Assembly: GCF_013260645.1 (NCBI RefSeq)
Contig: NZ_CP053921.1
Coordinates: 1,991,763-2,055,762 of the forward strand
DNA: 64,000 nucleotides
Origin: Erythrobacter mangrovi
GTDB lineage: Bacteria > Pseudomonadota > Alphaproteobacteria > Sphingomonadales > Sphingomonadaceae
Direction of reading: 5' to 3'
The notes under the pieces are model-generated. The model did no database searches and had not been told where the DNA came from. It saw only the letters and a program-made list of their open reading frames with translations. This document shows, one piece after another, positions 35,484-45,780 of this stretch. The position numbers and the translations under genes are program-made. Each line of letters opens with the position of its first letter. Positions within the stretch are counted from its first letter, which is position 1.

Positions 35484-36434
35484 ATGGCCGATACCGAACA
35501 CTATGTCCGCGACGATGTGCGCGGGTTCCTCGATATGCTCCAGTCTATGGGCGGCATGGGCGTAGAACAGGTCGGTCATATGGCGGGGCGCGAACAGATG
35601 CGCGCCATGGCCCAAGTGGCCGAAGCGGACCCACGCAGCCTTGCCGTGATCAAGGACGTCACCTGCCCCGGATCGGCTGGCCCGATCCCGCTCCGCTTCT
35701 ACGACACAAAGGCTAGCCGCGATCCCGGACCCTGCGTGATCTTCATCCATGGGGGCGGTTTCGTCATTGGCGATCTCGAGGTCTACCACGCGCTCTGCAC
35801 CGAGATTTCGCACCATCTCGACCTGCCGGTCGTGTCGGTCGACTACCGGCTCGCCCCGGAACACCCCTTCCCCGCAGCCCCAGACGATTGCGAGGCGGCG
35901 GCACGTTGGGTCGCGTCTTCCCCCGCAGAACTCGATCGTACCTTCACCGGCCTGGTCATCACTGGCGACAGCGCGGGCGGCAATCTGACCATCGTCACCA
36001 CCAACCAGCTGGTCAACAATCCAGCCGATGTACCGGTCGTGGTGCAGGCCCCGATCTATCCGGTGGCAAGCGACACCTCGAAGCATTCGAGCCTGGCCTC
36101 CTTCGCCGAAGGCTTCCTGCTGACGGCCGCGGCGATGGATTGGTTCATGCTGCAATATGCCGGCAACGTCGCGGACCCGCGCCACACGCCGATCATCGGC
36201 GACTGTTCAAACACCCCGCCTACCGTGCTGTGCACCGCCTCGCTCGACCCGTTGCGCGACTCGGGACGCGAATATGCCGCGCACCTGATCGGTCTCGGTA
36301 CCGAGCTCGCTTATTTCGAGTTCCAGGGGATCATTCACGGCTTCACGACCCTGCGGAAGGCGATTCCCAGTGGACAGAAGGATCTCGAAGCCTATCTCGA
36401 CGCGGTCAAGCTGATGGTAGAAAGACACGGATGA
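35484..36434 (+). CDS. Alpha/beta hydrolase, hormone-sensitive lipase-type esterase
   Basis: A 316-residue HSL-family (family IV) carboxylesterase. The oxyanion-hole motif HGGGFVIG is near residue 90 and the nucleophile elbow is TGDSAGGNL near 155; an Asp in ASLDPLRDSG and a His in IIHGFTTL complete the triad. The YRLAPEHPFPAA segment is typical. ATG 35484 has GGGGAGAGAG upstream. Four-base ATGA overlap with rppH. No signal peptide, so it should be cytoplasmic; the substrate is unknown. Confidence 0.93.
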   Translation: MADTEHYVRDDVRGFLDMLQSMGGMGVEQVGHMAGREQMRAMAQVAEADPRSLAVIKDVTCPGSAGPIPLRFYDTKASRDPGPCVIFIHGGGFVIGDLEVYHALCTEISHHLDLPVVSVDYRLAPEHPFPAAPDDCEAAARWVASSPAELDRTFTGLVITGDSAGGNLTIVTTNQLVNNPADVPVVVQAPIYPVASDTSKHSSLASFAEGFLLTAAAMDWFMLQYAGNVADPRHTPIIGDCSNTPPTVLCTASLDPLRDSGREYAAHLIGLGTELAYFEFQGIIHGFTTLRKAIPSGQKDLEAYLDAVKLMVERHG

Positions 36435-36907
36435 CCGAACCGCTTGCTTACCGGCCCTGCGTGGGGGTCATGCTGGTCAATGCGGACGGCAAGGTTTTCG
36501 TCGGCCGGCGCATCGACAACAAGGAAGGCGACTGGTGGCAGATGCCGCAGGGCGGCGTCGATCCGGGCGAAGAGCTGCGCGAGGCCGCGTTACGCGAACT
36601 GGCCGAGGAAACCGGCGCGCGGCCCGAGCATGTCACGATCCTGAAGGCGACCGAAGAGTCGGTTCGCTACGACCTGCCCGACGAACTCGTCGGGAAGCTC
36701 TGGGGCGGCAAGTACCGCGGGCAGGAGCAGGTCTGGTTCCTCGCACGCTTCACCGGCGACGACATCGATATCGACATCGACGCACATGATCCGCCGGAGT
36801 TCTGCGACTGGAAATGGGTCGAACCCGACCAACTTCCCGAGCTGATCGTACCGTTCAAGAAGCGGGTTTACCGCACCGTGGTCGAGGCCTTTCGCGACCT
36901 CGTCTGA
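36431..36907 (+). CDS. rppH: RNA pyrophosphohydrolase RppH (Nudix)
   Basis: A 158-residue Nudix hydrolase that removes pyrophosphate from the 5' end of mRNA and so starts RNase E-dependent decay. The Nudix box GGVDPGEELREAALRELAEETGA is at about residues 39-61 and matches the consensus with all acidic residues. The start YRPCVGVMLVNADGKVFVGRRID and the later WWQMPQGG and WVEPDQLPELIVPFKK are RppH-typical. Overlaps the esterase stop as ATGA. Confidence 0.95.
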   Translation: MTEPLAYRPCVGVMLVNADGKVFVGRRIDNKEGDWWQMPQGGVDPGEELREAALRELAEETGARPEHVTILKATEESVRYDLPDELVGKLWGGKYRGQEQVWFLARFTGDDIDIDIDAHDPPEFCDWKWVEPDQLPELIVPFKKRVYRTVVEAFRDLV

Positions 36908-36911
36908 GGGT

Positions 36912-37418
36912 TCAGTTGGCCTGCGGCGACTTGCTTTCGGGCATGGTCGCATCGGCCGTGAGGATGCGCGGCTTGGGACCAGCGGCGATTGCGGCGGTCA
37001 GCGCCGCGGTTTCCGGGCAGCTCTGGCCGCACAGCGATTCCAGCTTGGCCAGATTGCCGCGCGCCTTTTCCAGGGCGCCGCGTTCGACCAAGGCTTCACC
37101 CTCGCCTGCAATGGCTGCAAAGTTGCGCGGATCGCGGTCCAGCGCCTCGCGGTAATAGCCGATCGCCTTGCCCTGCAGCCCGTCCTTGCGTGCCGCCTCG
37201 GCAAGCTTGAGCAGGACCGGCGCATAGCCCGGATCGATCGCCAACGCGGATTCATAGGCGTCTATCGCGCCCTGCACATCGCCGTGACGCAGCGCCGCAT
37301 CGCCCTGGGCCAGCAGCGCGGCCGCATGCGGTGCCGGGGCACGATCCGCACTCCAGCTCACGCTCGCGGTGAGTGCAAGGGCCAGCGAAAGGGCAGCAGC
37401 AGCGGGGGCAAAGCGCAT
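36912..37418 (-). CDS. Exported TPR-repeat protein
   Basis: A 168-residue protein with a signal peptide (about residues 1-23, ending SVSWSA) and about three tetratricopeptide-like units (residues 33-135: ALLAQGDAALRHGDVQGAIDAY, GYAPVLLKLAEAARK, NFAAIAGEGEALVERG). TPRs typically mediate protein contacts; here in the periplasm. Two adjacent ATGs (37421 and 37418) follow GGAG; 37418 has better spacing. A Cys pair (CGQSC) sits near residue 138. It lies 59 bases downstream of rsmB on the same strand. Function not known. Confidence 0.75.
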   Translation of the reverse strand: MRFAPAAAALSLALALTASVSWSADRAPAPHAAALLAQGDAALRHGDVQGAIDAYESALAIDPGYAPVLLKLAEAARKDGLQGKAIGYYREALDRDPRNFAAIAGEGEALVERGALEKARGNLAKLESLCGQSCPETAALTAAIAAGPKPRILTADATMPESKSPQAN

Positions 37419-37477
37419 CATGATCTCCAGCGGGCGTTTCCGTCCATAGGCGGGCGTGGCGGCCATAGCCTGATCAG

Positions 37478-38659
37478 CTAACACGGTCTGCCTGCACAGG
37501 CGATGAAAAATCCGTCCGTACCGTCTTGGAACGGGGTCAATCGGGTGCCATCGGCGCGAGGACGACCTGCCGGTAGCGGCGGCGTCGCGACCTGCCAGCC
37601 GGGATGCCGCTCGAGGAATGCCGCGAATTGGGTTGCTCCCTCCTCGTCGAGCAAGGAGCAGGTGACATAAACCAGGCGTCCGCCAGGACGGATCAATTCT
37701 GCCGCAAGGTCAAGCAAGTATGCCTGAATCTTTACAAATCGAGCGAGCTCGGCGTCATCGAGCCGCCAGCGTGCTTCGGGATTGCGCCGCCAGGTCCCGG
37801 TTCCCGAACAGGGCGCATCGACCATCACGGCATCGGCCTTGCCGAGCAGGTCGGCCAGCGCCTCACGCTCGCGAGTCGGGTTCAGGAGGCGCGTTTCGGC
37901 AATGGTCGCCCCTGCCCGCTCGGCTCGCGGGAGCAGGCGTGACAGGCGGTTGCGATCGGTGTCGGACGCAACGAGCCACCCCAGATTGTCCATCGCTGCG
38001 GCCAGGGCGAGCGTCTTGCCGCCGCCCCCCGCGCACAGGTCGATCACGGTTTCGCCCGGTTGCGCCGCCACCGCGAGGCAGGCGATCTGCGAGCCCGTGT
38101 CCTGCACCTCGATCAATCCGTCGCGGTACGCGTCCCACTGTTCGACAGGCGTACCAGGCGGCAGCCTCAATCCGTGCGGTGCATCAGTCGGCTGTGCCGC
38201 TTCGGGCAGCTTGATCGTGGCACGATCGGCCTTGAGCCCATTGACCCGCAAGTCGAGCGGGGCGCGACCAAGCAGCGCTTCGGCTTCCCGGCCTGCGATT
38301 TCCGATGCGGCCAGCCGATCAGCCAGCCAGGCTGGGGCAACGCCGCCTTCGGCAACCGCTTCCCCATCGGCAATGCGCGCCGGCCCGTAATTCGATCCAT
38401 CGAACAGCGGTGCGATGGCAGAATCCACCTCGGCCAGCCGCAGCATCGCCGCGCGCCCGGTTGCGGGCACCGGCCCACAAGCACGGATCGCGGCAAAGAC
38501 GAGTTCGCGGATCGCGCGGCGGTCCTTCGATCCGGCGAAGCGATTGGCCTTGAACCAGTCGGCCAGGATGCGATCGGCGGGCGCACCCTTGGTGCGCGCC
38601 GCAGCGATCACGGCGTCGAGCAGCTCGATGGCGGTCTGGACCCGCGCCGCCGGAGTCAT
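37478..38659 (-). CDS. rsmB: 16S rRNA m5C methyltransferase (RsmB family)
   Basis: A 393-residue RNA methyltransferase, probably for 16S rRNA C967. An N-terminal NusB-like domain (about 1-130) precedes the SAM domain, with VIDLCAGGGGKTLALAA near residue 207, AVMVDAPCSGTGTWRRNPEARW (first catalytic Cys) and LVYVTCSLLDEEG (second Cys). A PUA-like region is absent, as expected. ATG 38659 sits three bases after the guaB stop. Confidence 0.93.
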   Translation of the reverse strand: MTPAARVQTAIELLDAVIAAARTKGAPADRILADWFKANRFAGSKDRRAIRELVFAAIRACGPVPATGRAAMLRLAEVDSAIAPLFDGSNYGPARIADGEAVAEGGVAPAWLADRLAASEIAGREAEALLGRAPLDLRVNGLKADRATIKLPEAAQPTDAPHGLRLPPGTPVEQWDAYRDGLIEVQDTGSQIACLAVAAQPGETVIDLCAGGGGKTLALAAAMDNLGWLVASDTDRNRLSRLLPRAERAGATIAETRLLNPTREREALADLLGKADAVMVDAPCSGTGTWRRNPEARWRLDDAELARFVKIQAYLLDLAAELIRPGGRLVYVTCSLLDEEGATQFAAFLERHPGWQVATPPLPAGRPRADGTRLTPFQDGTDGFFIACAGRPC

Positions 38660-38662
38660 GGC

Positions 38663-40264
<1,602 letters not shown>

Positions 40265-40295
40265 TCAGTTCCAAGCAAAGCGTACGAGGTGTACG

Positions 40296-41234
40296 ATGAC
40301 GACGCAGCCATTGCCTCAGCTTCAACACCGTTTCCTGACCGACGCCGGGCTCGAAACCGATCTCATCTTCAATCGCGGCATCGACCTTCCCTATTTCTCG
40401 TCAATCACGCTGCTGCAAAGCGACGCCGGGCGGGAGGCTTTGCTCGACTATTATTGCGGCTTTCTGGACCTGGCGGCTCGCAGGCAAGTGGGATTCATTC
40501 TTGAAAGCGCGACCTGGCGCGCCAGCCCGGACTGGGCCGAACCACTGGGCATGAGCGAAGAGGCACTCGCCGGACTGGTCGGCAAGGCAATCACAATGCT
40601 GGTGGACCTCAAACGGGACTATGCCGATCGCGTCCCGTCCCTGGTCGTCAGCGGCTGCGTCGGCCCGCGCGGTGACGGATATGATCCGGGCTCGATCATG
40701 GAGGCGGATGTCGCCGCCGCCTACCACGCGCAGCAGATCGGGTGGATGGCACGCGAGGGCTGCGAAATGATCGCAGCGATCACCATGACCAATGTGCCCG
40801 AGGCTCTTGGCGTGGTCATGGCCGCGCGGACAGCCGGTTTGCCGGTCGCAATCAGCTTTACCCTGGAAACGGACGGGAAACTGCCCACCGGCCAGAGTCT
40901 CGGAGATGCGATCGCGGAGGTCGATGCTGCAACAGGAAGCTATCCCGCCTACTACATGGTCAACTGCGCCCATCCCGAACATTTCCTCACCGCACTCGAC
41001 GACACTGTCGCCCAGGTTGGCGACAGGGTCAGGGGCGTCCGTGCGAACGCCTCGCGCTGCAGCCATGCCGAACTTGATGCCATGACCGAACTCGACCGCG
41101 GCGACCCGGCGGAACTGGCGCGACTGCATTGCGAAATGCTGGAGCGGCACCCGGCGATCAATGTCCTTGGGGGCTGTTGCGGCACCGACCTCGAGCACGT
41201 TTCCGCAATCGCGGAGGCGTGCCTGACCGGCTAG
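40296..41234 (+). CDS. Homocysteine S-methyltransferase family protein
   Basis: A 312-residue TIM-barrel protein of the MmuM/homocysteine methyltransferase family. The N-terminal RFLTDAGLETDLIF and a Zn-binding pattern (VVSGCVGPRGDGY, and GGCCGTD at the C-terminus near residues 298-304) are conserved. Homologues move a methyl group from S-methylmethionine or betaine to homocysteine; the true donor is unknown. No cobalamin or SAM riboswitch is visible in the 169-base upstream gap. GAGG lies seven bases before the ATG. Confidence 0.85.
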   Translation: MTTQPLPQLQHRFLTDAGLETDLIFNRGIDLPYFSSITLLQSDAGREALLDYYCGFLDLAARRQVGFILESATWRASPDWAEPLGMSEEALAGLVGKAITMLVDLKRDYADRVPSLVVSGCVGPRGDGYDPGSIMEADVAAAYHAQQIGWMAREGCEMIAAITMTNVPEALGVVMAARTAGLPVAISFTLETDGKLPTGQSLGDAIAEVDAATGSYPAYYMVNCAHPEHFLTALDDTVAQVGDRVRGVRANASRCSHAELDAMTELDRGDPAELARLHCEMLERHPAINVLGGCCGTDLEHVSAIAEACLTG

Positions 41235-41242
41235 CGGAGGCG

Positions 41243-41998
41243 CTATTCCGCCGTCCAGCCGCCATCCACGCTCCAGTTGGCGCCGTTGACGTTCTGCATC
41301 TCGTCACGACACAGGAACACCGCCAAGGCGCCAATTTCGGCAGGCTGGACGAACTTCTTGGTCGCTTGCTTCACAAGCAACACATCGTTAATCACCTGCT
41401 CGCGCGTCATCCCGCGCGCCTTCATCGTGTCGGGGATCTGGTTTTCGACCAGCGGGGTCCAGACATAGCCGGGGCTGATGCAATTGGCGGTGATGCCGAA
41501 TTCGGCGAGTTCGAGCCCGATCGTCTTGGTGAAGCCATCGAGCCCGTGCTTGGCTGCATTATAGGCGCTCTTGAACGGGCTCGCGACCTTGGAATGCGCA
41601 CTCGCTGTGTTGATGATCCGACCCCAGCCCTTTGTCTTCATCGCCGGCACGGCTAGCCGCGTGGTGTGGAACGCGGCGGTCAGGTTAAGCGCGATGATCA
41701 GGTTCCACCGGTCGACCGGAAAGTCCTCAACCGGGGCCACGTGCTGCATTCCTGCATTGTTCACGAGAATGTCGATATCGCCCGCGTCGGCCATCATCTG
41801 TTCGACCTGCGCCACATCGGTAAGGTCCGCGCCCGAATGCGTTGCGCCCAGTTCGTCGCACAACTTGGCGATCTCATCGGCATCACCGAAGCCGTTGAGC
41901 ACCACCTGCGCCCCTTCGGCCGCCAGCGCCCGCGCAATCGCAAGGCCAATGCCCGAGGTGGAACCGGTGACGAGTGCGCGCTTACCTTCGAGAAACAT
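41243..41998 (-). CDS. 3-hydroxybutyrate dehydrogenase (SDR)
   Basis: A 251-residue SDR of the D-beta-hydroxybutyrate dehydrogenase type, converting 3-hydroxybutyrate to acetoacetate with NAD+ during PHB or ketone use. TGSTSGIGLAIA (residues 10-21), NNAGMQHVAPVEDFP, SAHSKVASPFKSAYNAAKHG (Ser/Tyr/Lys) and PGYVWTPLVENQI match that subfamily. Start ATG 41998 has GGAGG upstream. Convergent with the methyltransferase gene, with eight bases between stops. Confidence 0.88.
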   Translation of the reverse strand: MFLEGKRALVTGSTSGIGLAIARALAAEGAQVVLNGFGDADEIAKLCDELGATHSGADLTDVAQVEQMMADAGDIDILVNNAGMQHVAPVEDFPVDRWNLIIALNLTAAFHTTRLAVPAMKTKGWGRIINTASAHSKVASPFKSAYNAAKHGLDGFTKTIGLELAEFGITANCISPGYVWTPLVENQIPDTMKARGMTREQVINDVLLVKQATKKFVQPAEIGALAVFLCRDEMQNVNGANWSVDGGWTAE

Positions 41999-42073
41999 TT
42001 GGACCTCCGAGCGTTGATTGGGCATTCGTTGGCCTGAACACCGGCCGGACACAAGAGCAGACAGGGGAAGCCG

Positions 42074-42928
42074 ATGCGTCTCAATCCGTTTGATACCAGC
42101 AATATCAACGTCGGGACGACCGGAGGCGGTGGTGGCGGTCGCGGCCGCGCGGGCAGCATCGGCTGCGGGACGATCGTGATTGCCGCAATCGGCTATCTCG
42201 TCTTTGGCCTCGACCCATTCCAGACTGCAGCAACCGTCGAAGGTATCCAGCAGCAAGGTCAGGTGCAGCAGGCCCCCATGGGCGAAGATGAGCAGGCAAT
42301 CTGCACCTCCAACCAATATGCGACCGAGACCTGCAACGGGTTGCAATCGCTCAACCAGACCTGGGCCGGCATTTTCGCCGACCAGGGTGCGCAGTTCGAA
42401 CAGCCGATGCTTCGCTTCGCCACCGAACAGCGCTTCAACACGGGCTGCGGGCCAGGTTCGGTGGGTATGGGTCCGTTCTATTGCCCGGCCGACCGGACGA
42501 TCTACATCGACGTCAGTTTTTACGACCAGCTGGGGCGGATGTCGGGGCGCGGCGGCGACTTCGCGCGCTATTACGTGATCGCGCATGAATTTGGCCATCA
42601 CGTGCAGACGATCACCGGCATCTCCGAACAGATCCGTAGCGCGCAGCAGCAGGACCCGCGTCGTGCGAACCAGTTGCAGGTGCTGATGGAGCTACAGGCA
42701 GACTGTTATGCCGGCGTCTGGGCAGGCAAGAACCGTAATCTGATCGAGCCCGGCGATATCGAAGAAGGGATGGCGGCTGCCGCAGCGATCGGCGACGATA
42801 CGCTGACCCAGGGCCGCGTCAGCCCCGAGAACTTCACCCACGGCACCAGCCGCCAGCGCAGCCAGGCCCTGCAACTGGGCCTGCAAGGCGATGACCTCGC
42901 CTGCGACAGGATCGTTACCGGAAGCTAG
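42074..42928 (+). CDS. Neutral zinc metallopeptidase, YpfJ/KPN_02809 family
   Basis: A 284-residue membrane-anchored zincin. The short N-terminus is Gly-rich (GGGGGGRGRAG), followed by one transmembrane helix (about 32-47) and a periplasmic catalytic domain with HEFGHHVQ near residue 173 and an acidic third-ligand region ELQADCYAG. AGGGGAAG precedes the ATG. The natural substrate is unknown. Divergent from the 3-hydroxybutyrate dehydrogenase gene across 75 bases. Confidence 0.9.
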   Translation: MRLNPFDTSNINVGTTGGGGGGRGRAGSIGCGTIVIAAIGYLVFGLDPFQTAATVEGIQQQGQVQQAPMGEDEQAICTSNQYATETCNGLQSLNQTWAGIFADQGAQFEQPMLRFATEQRFNTGCGPGSVGMGPFYCPADRTIYIDVSFYDQLGRMSGRGGDFARYYVIAHEFGHHVQTITGISEQIRSAQQQDPRRANQLQVLMELQADCYAGVWAGKNRNLIEPGDIEEGMAAAAAIGDDTLTQGRVSPENFTHGTSRQRSQALQLGLQGDDLACDRIVTGS

Positions 42929-42937
42929 GAATCAAGA

Positions 42938-42963
42938 AGGGCGCAGCCTTGCGGTTGCGCCCT
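42938..42963. terminator. Probable bidirectional terminator between YpfJ-like and M56 genes
   Basis: AGGGCGCA and TGCGCCCT form a perfect 8-bp stem around a ten-base loop, ten bases after the metallopeptidase stop, in the 59-base gap between convergent genes. No long T-run follows on the plus strand; position and stem quality support the call. Confidence 0.6.
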
Positions 42964-42987
42964 CCCCGTCCAACTCGCACAGGGGTA

Positions 42988-44634
42988 TCAGCGCGAGTGC
43001 TCGGCGATTTCCTGGTCAAGGGCACGCAGCGCCTCCGCACGTTCCTCGTCGCTCAGGTTGCGGTCGGCCTCGATCGCCTTGCGTGCTGACTTCATCGCCT
43101 TGAGCGCGATGCGATCACCGTTGGCTTCGCACACGAACATGGTGGTGCGGCCCTTCGCATCGGTTTCGGTGGTAACGATGTTTTCCTTGTCGCGGCACGA
43201 CATCACCACCCGGGGCGCCGCGTCGCGTGCCTTGGCAGCTGCCGAATGCGCTTCGGCCATGGCGATCCTGACTTCGCGCTGAATCTCGATGTTCTGATCG
43301 GCGAGTTCCCGGCGCATTTCGGCCATGTCCCGCTCGAACTCAGCCATGTCCCGCTCGAACTCGGCGCGCTCCTCTGCGCTCCAACCTTCCATGTCGCCGT
43401 GGCGGATTACGCGACGTTCGACACGGTGTTCCCGCGAGCCATCGCCATCGCCGTGGCGGATGATGACGTGGCGCTCGACACGTCCGTCAGCAGTTCGGTT
43501 TTCCTGCACGCCATCCAATTCGCTGTCCCAGCTATCGACTTCCGGCGCTGCCGGAGGTTCGGGCGGGAGCGGCGGTGCCGGCGGCTCGGGTGGCAGTGGT
43601 GCGACCGGCGGTTCGGGCGGCTCTGCCGCGTTGGCGTAGCAAATCGAGGCGGTCATCGGCAGCGCGAACAGGGCCGCGACGAGACCAGTGCGTGCTACCA
43701 ACTGGCGGCGCGGAGATACGTCGGTCATGGAAAGATTCCTCAAACGGTGGATGATGGATTTGTCCCCCAAAACCGGACAGGCCATCGGTGCCGCCAGGGC
43801 AGGACGCGGGGTGGCCCGCGGGCGACGGGCAAAATCGGCGATCACGCCAGCGTAGGCGGCGCGCTCTTCACGCGGGCGAGCAGCGACCACGCGGGCATCA
43901 CAATAGGCTTCCTGGTCGCGGCGCAGCGCCATCCAGCCCATGTAACCGAGCGGATTGAACCAGTGCATCGCGAACAGCGGCTGGACGAGAATGTTGGCCA
44001 GGAGGTCGTGGCCGCGGTGGTGCTCAAGCTCATGGGCAATGGCGAGATCGCGTGCCTTCCGATCGCGAGTGGTCATGAAGCCGACCGGAAGGGCAACGAC
44101 CTTGTCCAGGACGCCGAATGCGATCGGCCCCGAAATGGCAGGAGTCTCGATCAGGCGTATGCGCCCAACCTCACCCACCGGGACCGCATCGTCGAGCAAT
44201 TCGCGGCGCAGTTCTGCGTAAAGCCAGAACCGACGCACGAGGAAGACCGCCGCACCCGCGAGCCACAGGACAATCAATGGTGTGAGAAAATCGGTCGGCT
44301 CGGCGACCACCGGCGGGTAATCCACCGGGGTCGAAACGGGGATGAAATAGGTGAAGCTTGCCGGCTCGCTCGCAGCTCCCACCAGCGCGGGGTCCAGCGG
44401 GTCGAAAACCGGCTCGCTTGTGGATGGCAGCCAGGCGGCCATCCATGCCGGTAGCGTCATCGGCGGGATCAACAGGCGCAGCGCAGGCAGTGCCCACAGG
44501 GCGTAGGCCGTACCCGAGCCCAGGTGCCGCGCAACCGGGCGACGCAGCAGAAGGACGAAAGCGATCAGCGCGCCAGTCCACAGCAGCGTGTCGCACAGGA
44601 ACCAGTCCCAGTATTCCCGGACAACTTCGGTCAT
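42988..44634 (-). CDS. M56-family (BlaR1-like) membrane metallopeptidase sensor, no penicillin-binding domain
   Basis: A 548-residue protein. Residues about 1-145 contain three or four transmembrane helices; the zinc motif HELEHH is at 201-206 with the third ligand region EAYCDA near 242-246. A further membrane helix precedes a Pro/Glu-rich linker (about 338-365). In place of the beta-lactam-sensing domain there is a charged, likely coiled C-terminal region (RHVIIRHGDGDG, ERDMAEFERDMAEM, SARKAIEADRNLSDEERAEAL) with two Cys. It should respond to some envelope signal and cleave the BlaI-type repressor encoded next door (ATGA overlap). A 21-bp tandem repeat encodes AEFERDM twice. Confidence 0.85.
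   Translation of the reverse strand: MTEVVREYWDWFLCDTLLWTGALIAFVLLLRRPVARHLGSGTAYALWALPALRLLIPPMTLPAWMAAWLPSTSEPVFDPLDPALVGAASEPASFTYFIPVSTPVDYPPVVAEPTDFLTPLIVLWLAGAAVFLVRRFWLYAELRRELLDDAVPVGEVGRIRLIETPAISGPIAFGVLDKVVALPVGFMTTRDRKARDLAIAHELEHHRGHDLLANILVQPLFAMHWFNPLGYMGWMALRRDQEAYCDARVVAARPREERAAYAGVIADFARRPRATPRPALAAPMACPVLGDKSIIHRLRNLSMTDVSPRRQLVARTGLVAALFALPMTASICYANAAEPPEPPVAPLPPEPPAPPLPPEPPAAPEVDSWDSELDGVQENRTADGRVERHVIIRHGDGDGSREHRVERRVIRHGDMEGWSAEERAEFERDMAEFERDMAEMRRELADQNIEIQREVRIAMAEAHSAAAKARDAAPRVVMSCRDKENIVTTETDAKGRTTMFVCEANGDRIALKAMKSARKAIEADRNLSDEERAEALRALDQEIAEHSR
43322..43363. repeat. 21-bp tandem repeat inside the M56 gene
   Basis: Two back-to-back copies of a 21-base unit (starting GCCATGTCCCGCTCG) differ at one base. 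On the coding (minus) strand they encode the heptad AEFERDM twice, extending a likely coiled-coil region. Such a unit could vary in copy number by slippage. Confidence 0.7.
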
Positions 44635-45020
44635 CTGCGCATCTCCCTCAAGAGCGCCTCGATCTCATCGAGATCCTTGTCGCTGAGCGCCTCGTTCTCG
44701 GCGAGGTGCGCGAATAGCGGCGCAGCACGGCCGCCAAACAGGCGATCCACCAGGCGACGCGATTCCACGCCAACATATTCGGAGCGTTCGATCAGCGGAT
44801 GATACAGGAACTTGCGACCCAGCGGCTCGGAACCGACCGCCTGCTTGGCGACCAGTCGACCTAGCAGGGTCTTCACCGTCGGCATGGTCCAGTCGCGCGC
44901 GGCGCAAACCTTGTCGCATACATCGGCAGCGCTAAGCGGGCTCTTGTCCCACAGCACTTCCATCACCGCATACTCGGCTTCGCTGATCCGTTCCCCGACT
45001 GGATTGCCACGCTTGGCCAT
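44631..45020 (-). CDS. BlaI/MecI/CopY-family transcriptional repressor
   Basis: A 129-residue winged-helix repressor. Residues about 10-75 carry the DNA-binding domain (SEAEYAVMEVLWD, SAADVCDKVCAARDWTMPTVKTLLGRLV), followed by a C-terminal dimerisation segment with the protease-sensitive region. GGGAG lies upstream of two adjacent ATGs (45023 and 45020), either of which could be used. The gene precedes the M56 sensor, overlapping it by four bases. The operator-like repeats in the gap upstream suggest autoregulation. Confidence 0.9.
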   Translation of the reverse strand: MAKRGNPVGERISEAEYAVMEVLWDKSPLSAADVCDKVCAARDWTMPTVKTLLGRLVAKQAVGSEPLGRKFLYHPLIERSEYVGVESRRLVDRLFGGRAAPLFAHLAENEALSDKDLDEIEALLREMRR

Positions 45021-45048
45021 CATTTCGCTCCCTGGGCATACATTACGA

Positions 45049-45081
45049 TTACGCCTGTAAGCAGTGTGACTACGGTTGTAA
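45049..45081. promoter_or_regulatory. Two BlaI-type operator candidates
   Basis: TTACGCCTGTAA (45049-45060) and CTACGGTTGTAA (45070-45081) share the pattern TACGNNTGTAA, with TAC..GTA in inverted arrangement. Their centres are 21 bp apart, two turns of the helix, and they fill the gap before the repressor gene. BlaI/MecI sites commonly use TACA/TGTA half-sites, as here. Confidence 0.6.
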
Positions 45082-45150
45082 ACCTGAAGCGTGGATTAAT
45101 GAAAGCGCGAGGCGCTTGCGACTCGACCAACGGCGCATCAGGATGGACTG

Positions 45151-45780
45151 ATGACATGGATCACCCGCGCACTTGCCCTTCTCGCCCTCCTCGCCAGCCC
45201 CCTTGCCGCGCAGGACGCCATCGCAGATTCACCCGAACCGCGCACCGAACTGGTGGTGCTGGAAACGACGCTGGGTGAGATCACCCTGGCGCTTGAGGTG
45301 GAGCGCGCGCCGATCACCGCCGCCAACTTCCTGCGCTATGTCGACGAGAAGCGATTGGACGGGACGGTGTTCTATCGCGCCATGCGGCTCGATTGGGGGG
45401 ACCAGCCGAACGGCCTCGTCCAGGCCGGTACGCAGATGCATCCCGATCGGATCCTTCCGCCGATTGCGCATGAGCCGACCAGCGTGACCGGCATTCTCCA
45501 CAAGGCGGGTACGATCTCCATGGCGCGCTACGAACCCGGCACTGCGACCGGAGATTTCTCGATCATGATTTCGGACCAACCCGGCTTCGATGCACGACCG
45601 GACTCGTCGGACCCCGGCCAGCATGACGGCTTCGCCGCCTTCGGCCATGTGGTTTCCGGAATGGAGGTGGTGCGCGCAATCTTCGATGCCCCGACCGACC
45701 CCGAGAAAGGCGAAGGGTGGATGAAGGGTCAGATGCTCGCCGATCCCGTCAGGATCGTGAAGGCTCGGCGCGCGAACTAA
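45151..45780 (+). CDS. Peptidyl-prolyl cis-trans isomerase, cyclophilin type, exported
   Basis: A 209-residue cyclophilin with a signal peptide (about 1-20, ending PLAAQD), acting in the periplasm on prolyl bonds. Cyclophilin blocks: LETTLGEITLALEVERAP, NFLRYVDEKRLDGTVFYR, QAGTQMHPDRILPP, ISMARYEPGTATGDFSIMI and AFGHVVSGMEVV. AGGA lies eight bases before the ATG. Its 3' end overlaps the convergent permease gene by 32 bases. Its promoter must lie in the 127-base gap that also holds the BlaI-type sites. Confidence 0.93.
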   Translation: MTWITRALALLALLASPLAAQDAIADSPEPRTELVVLETTLGEITLALEVERAPITAANFLRYVDEKRLDGTVFYRAMRLDWGDQPNGLVQAGTQMHPDRILPPIAHEPTSVTGILHKAGTISMARYEPGTATGDFSIMISDQPGFDARPDSSDPGQHDGFAAFGHVVSGMEVVRAIFDAPTDPEKGEGWMKGQMLADPVRIVKARRAN

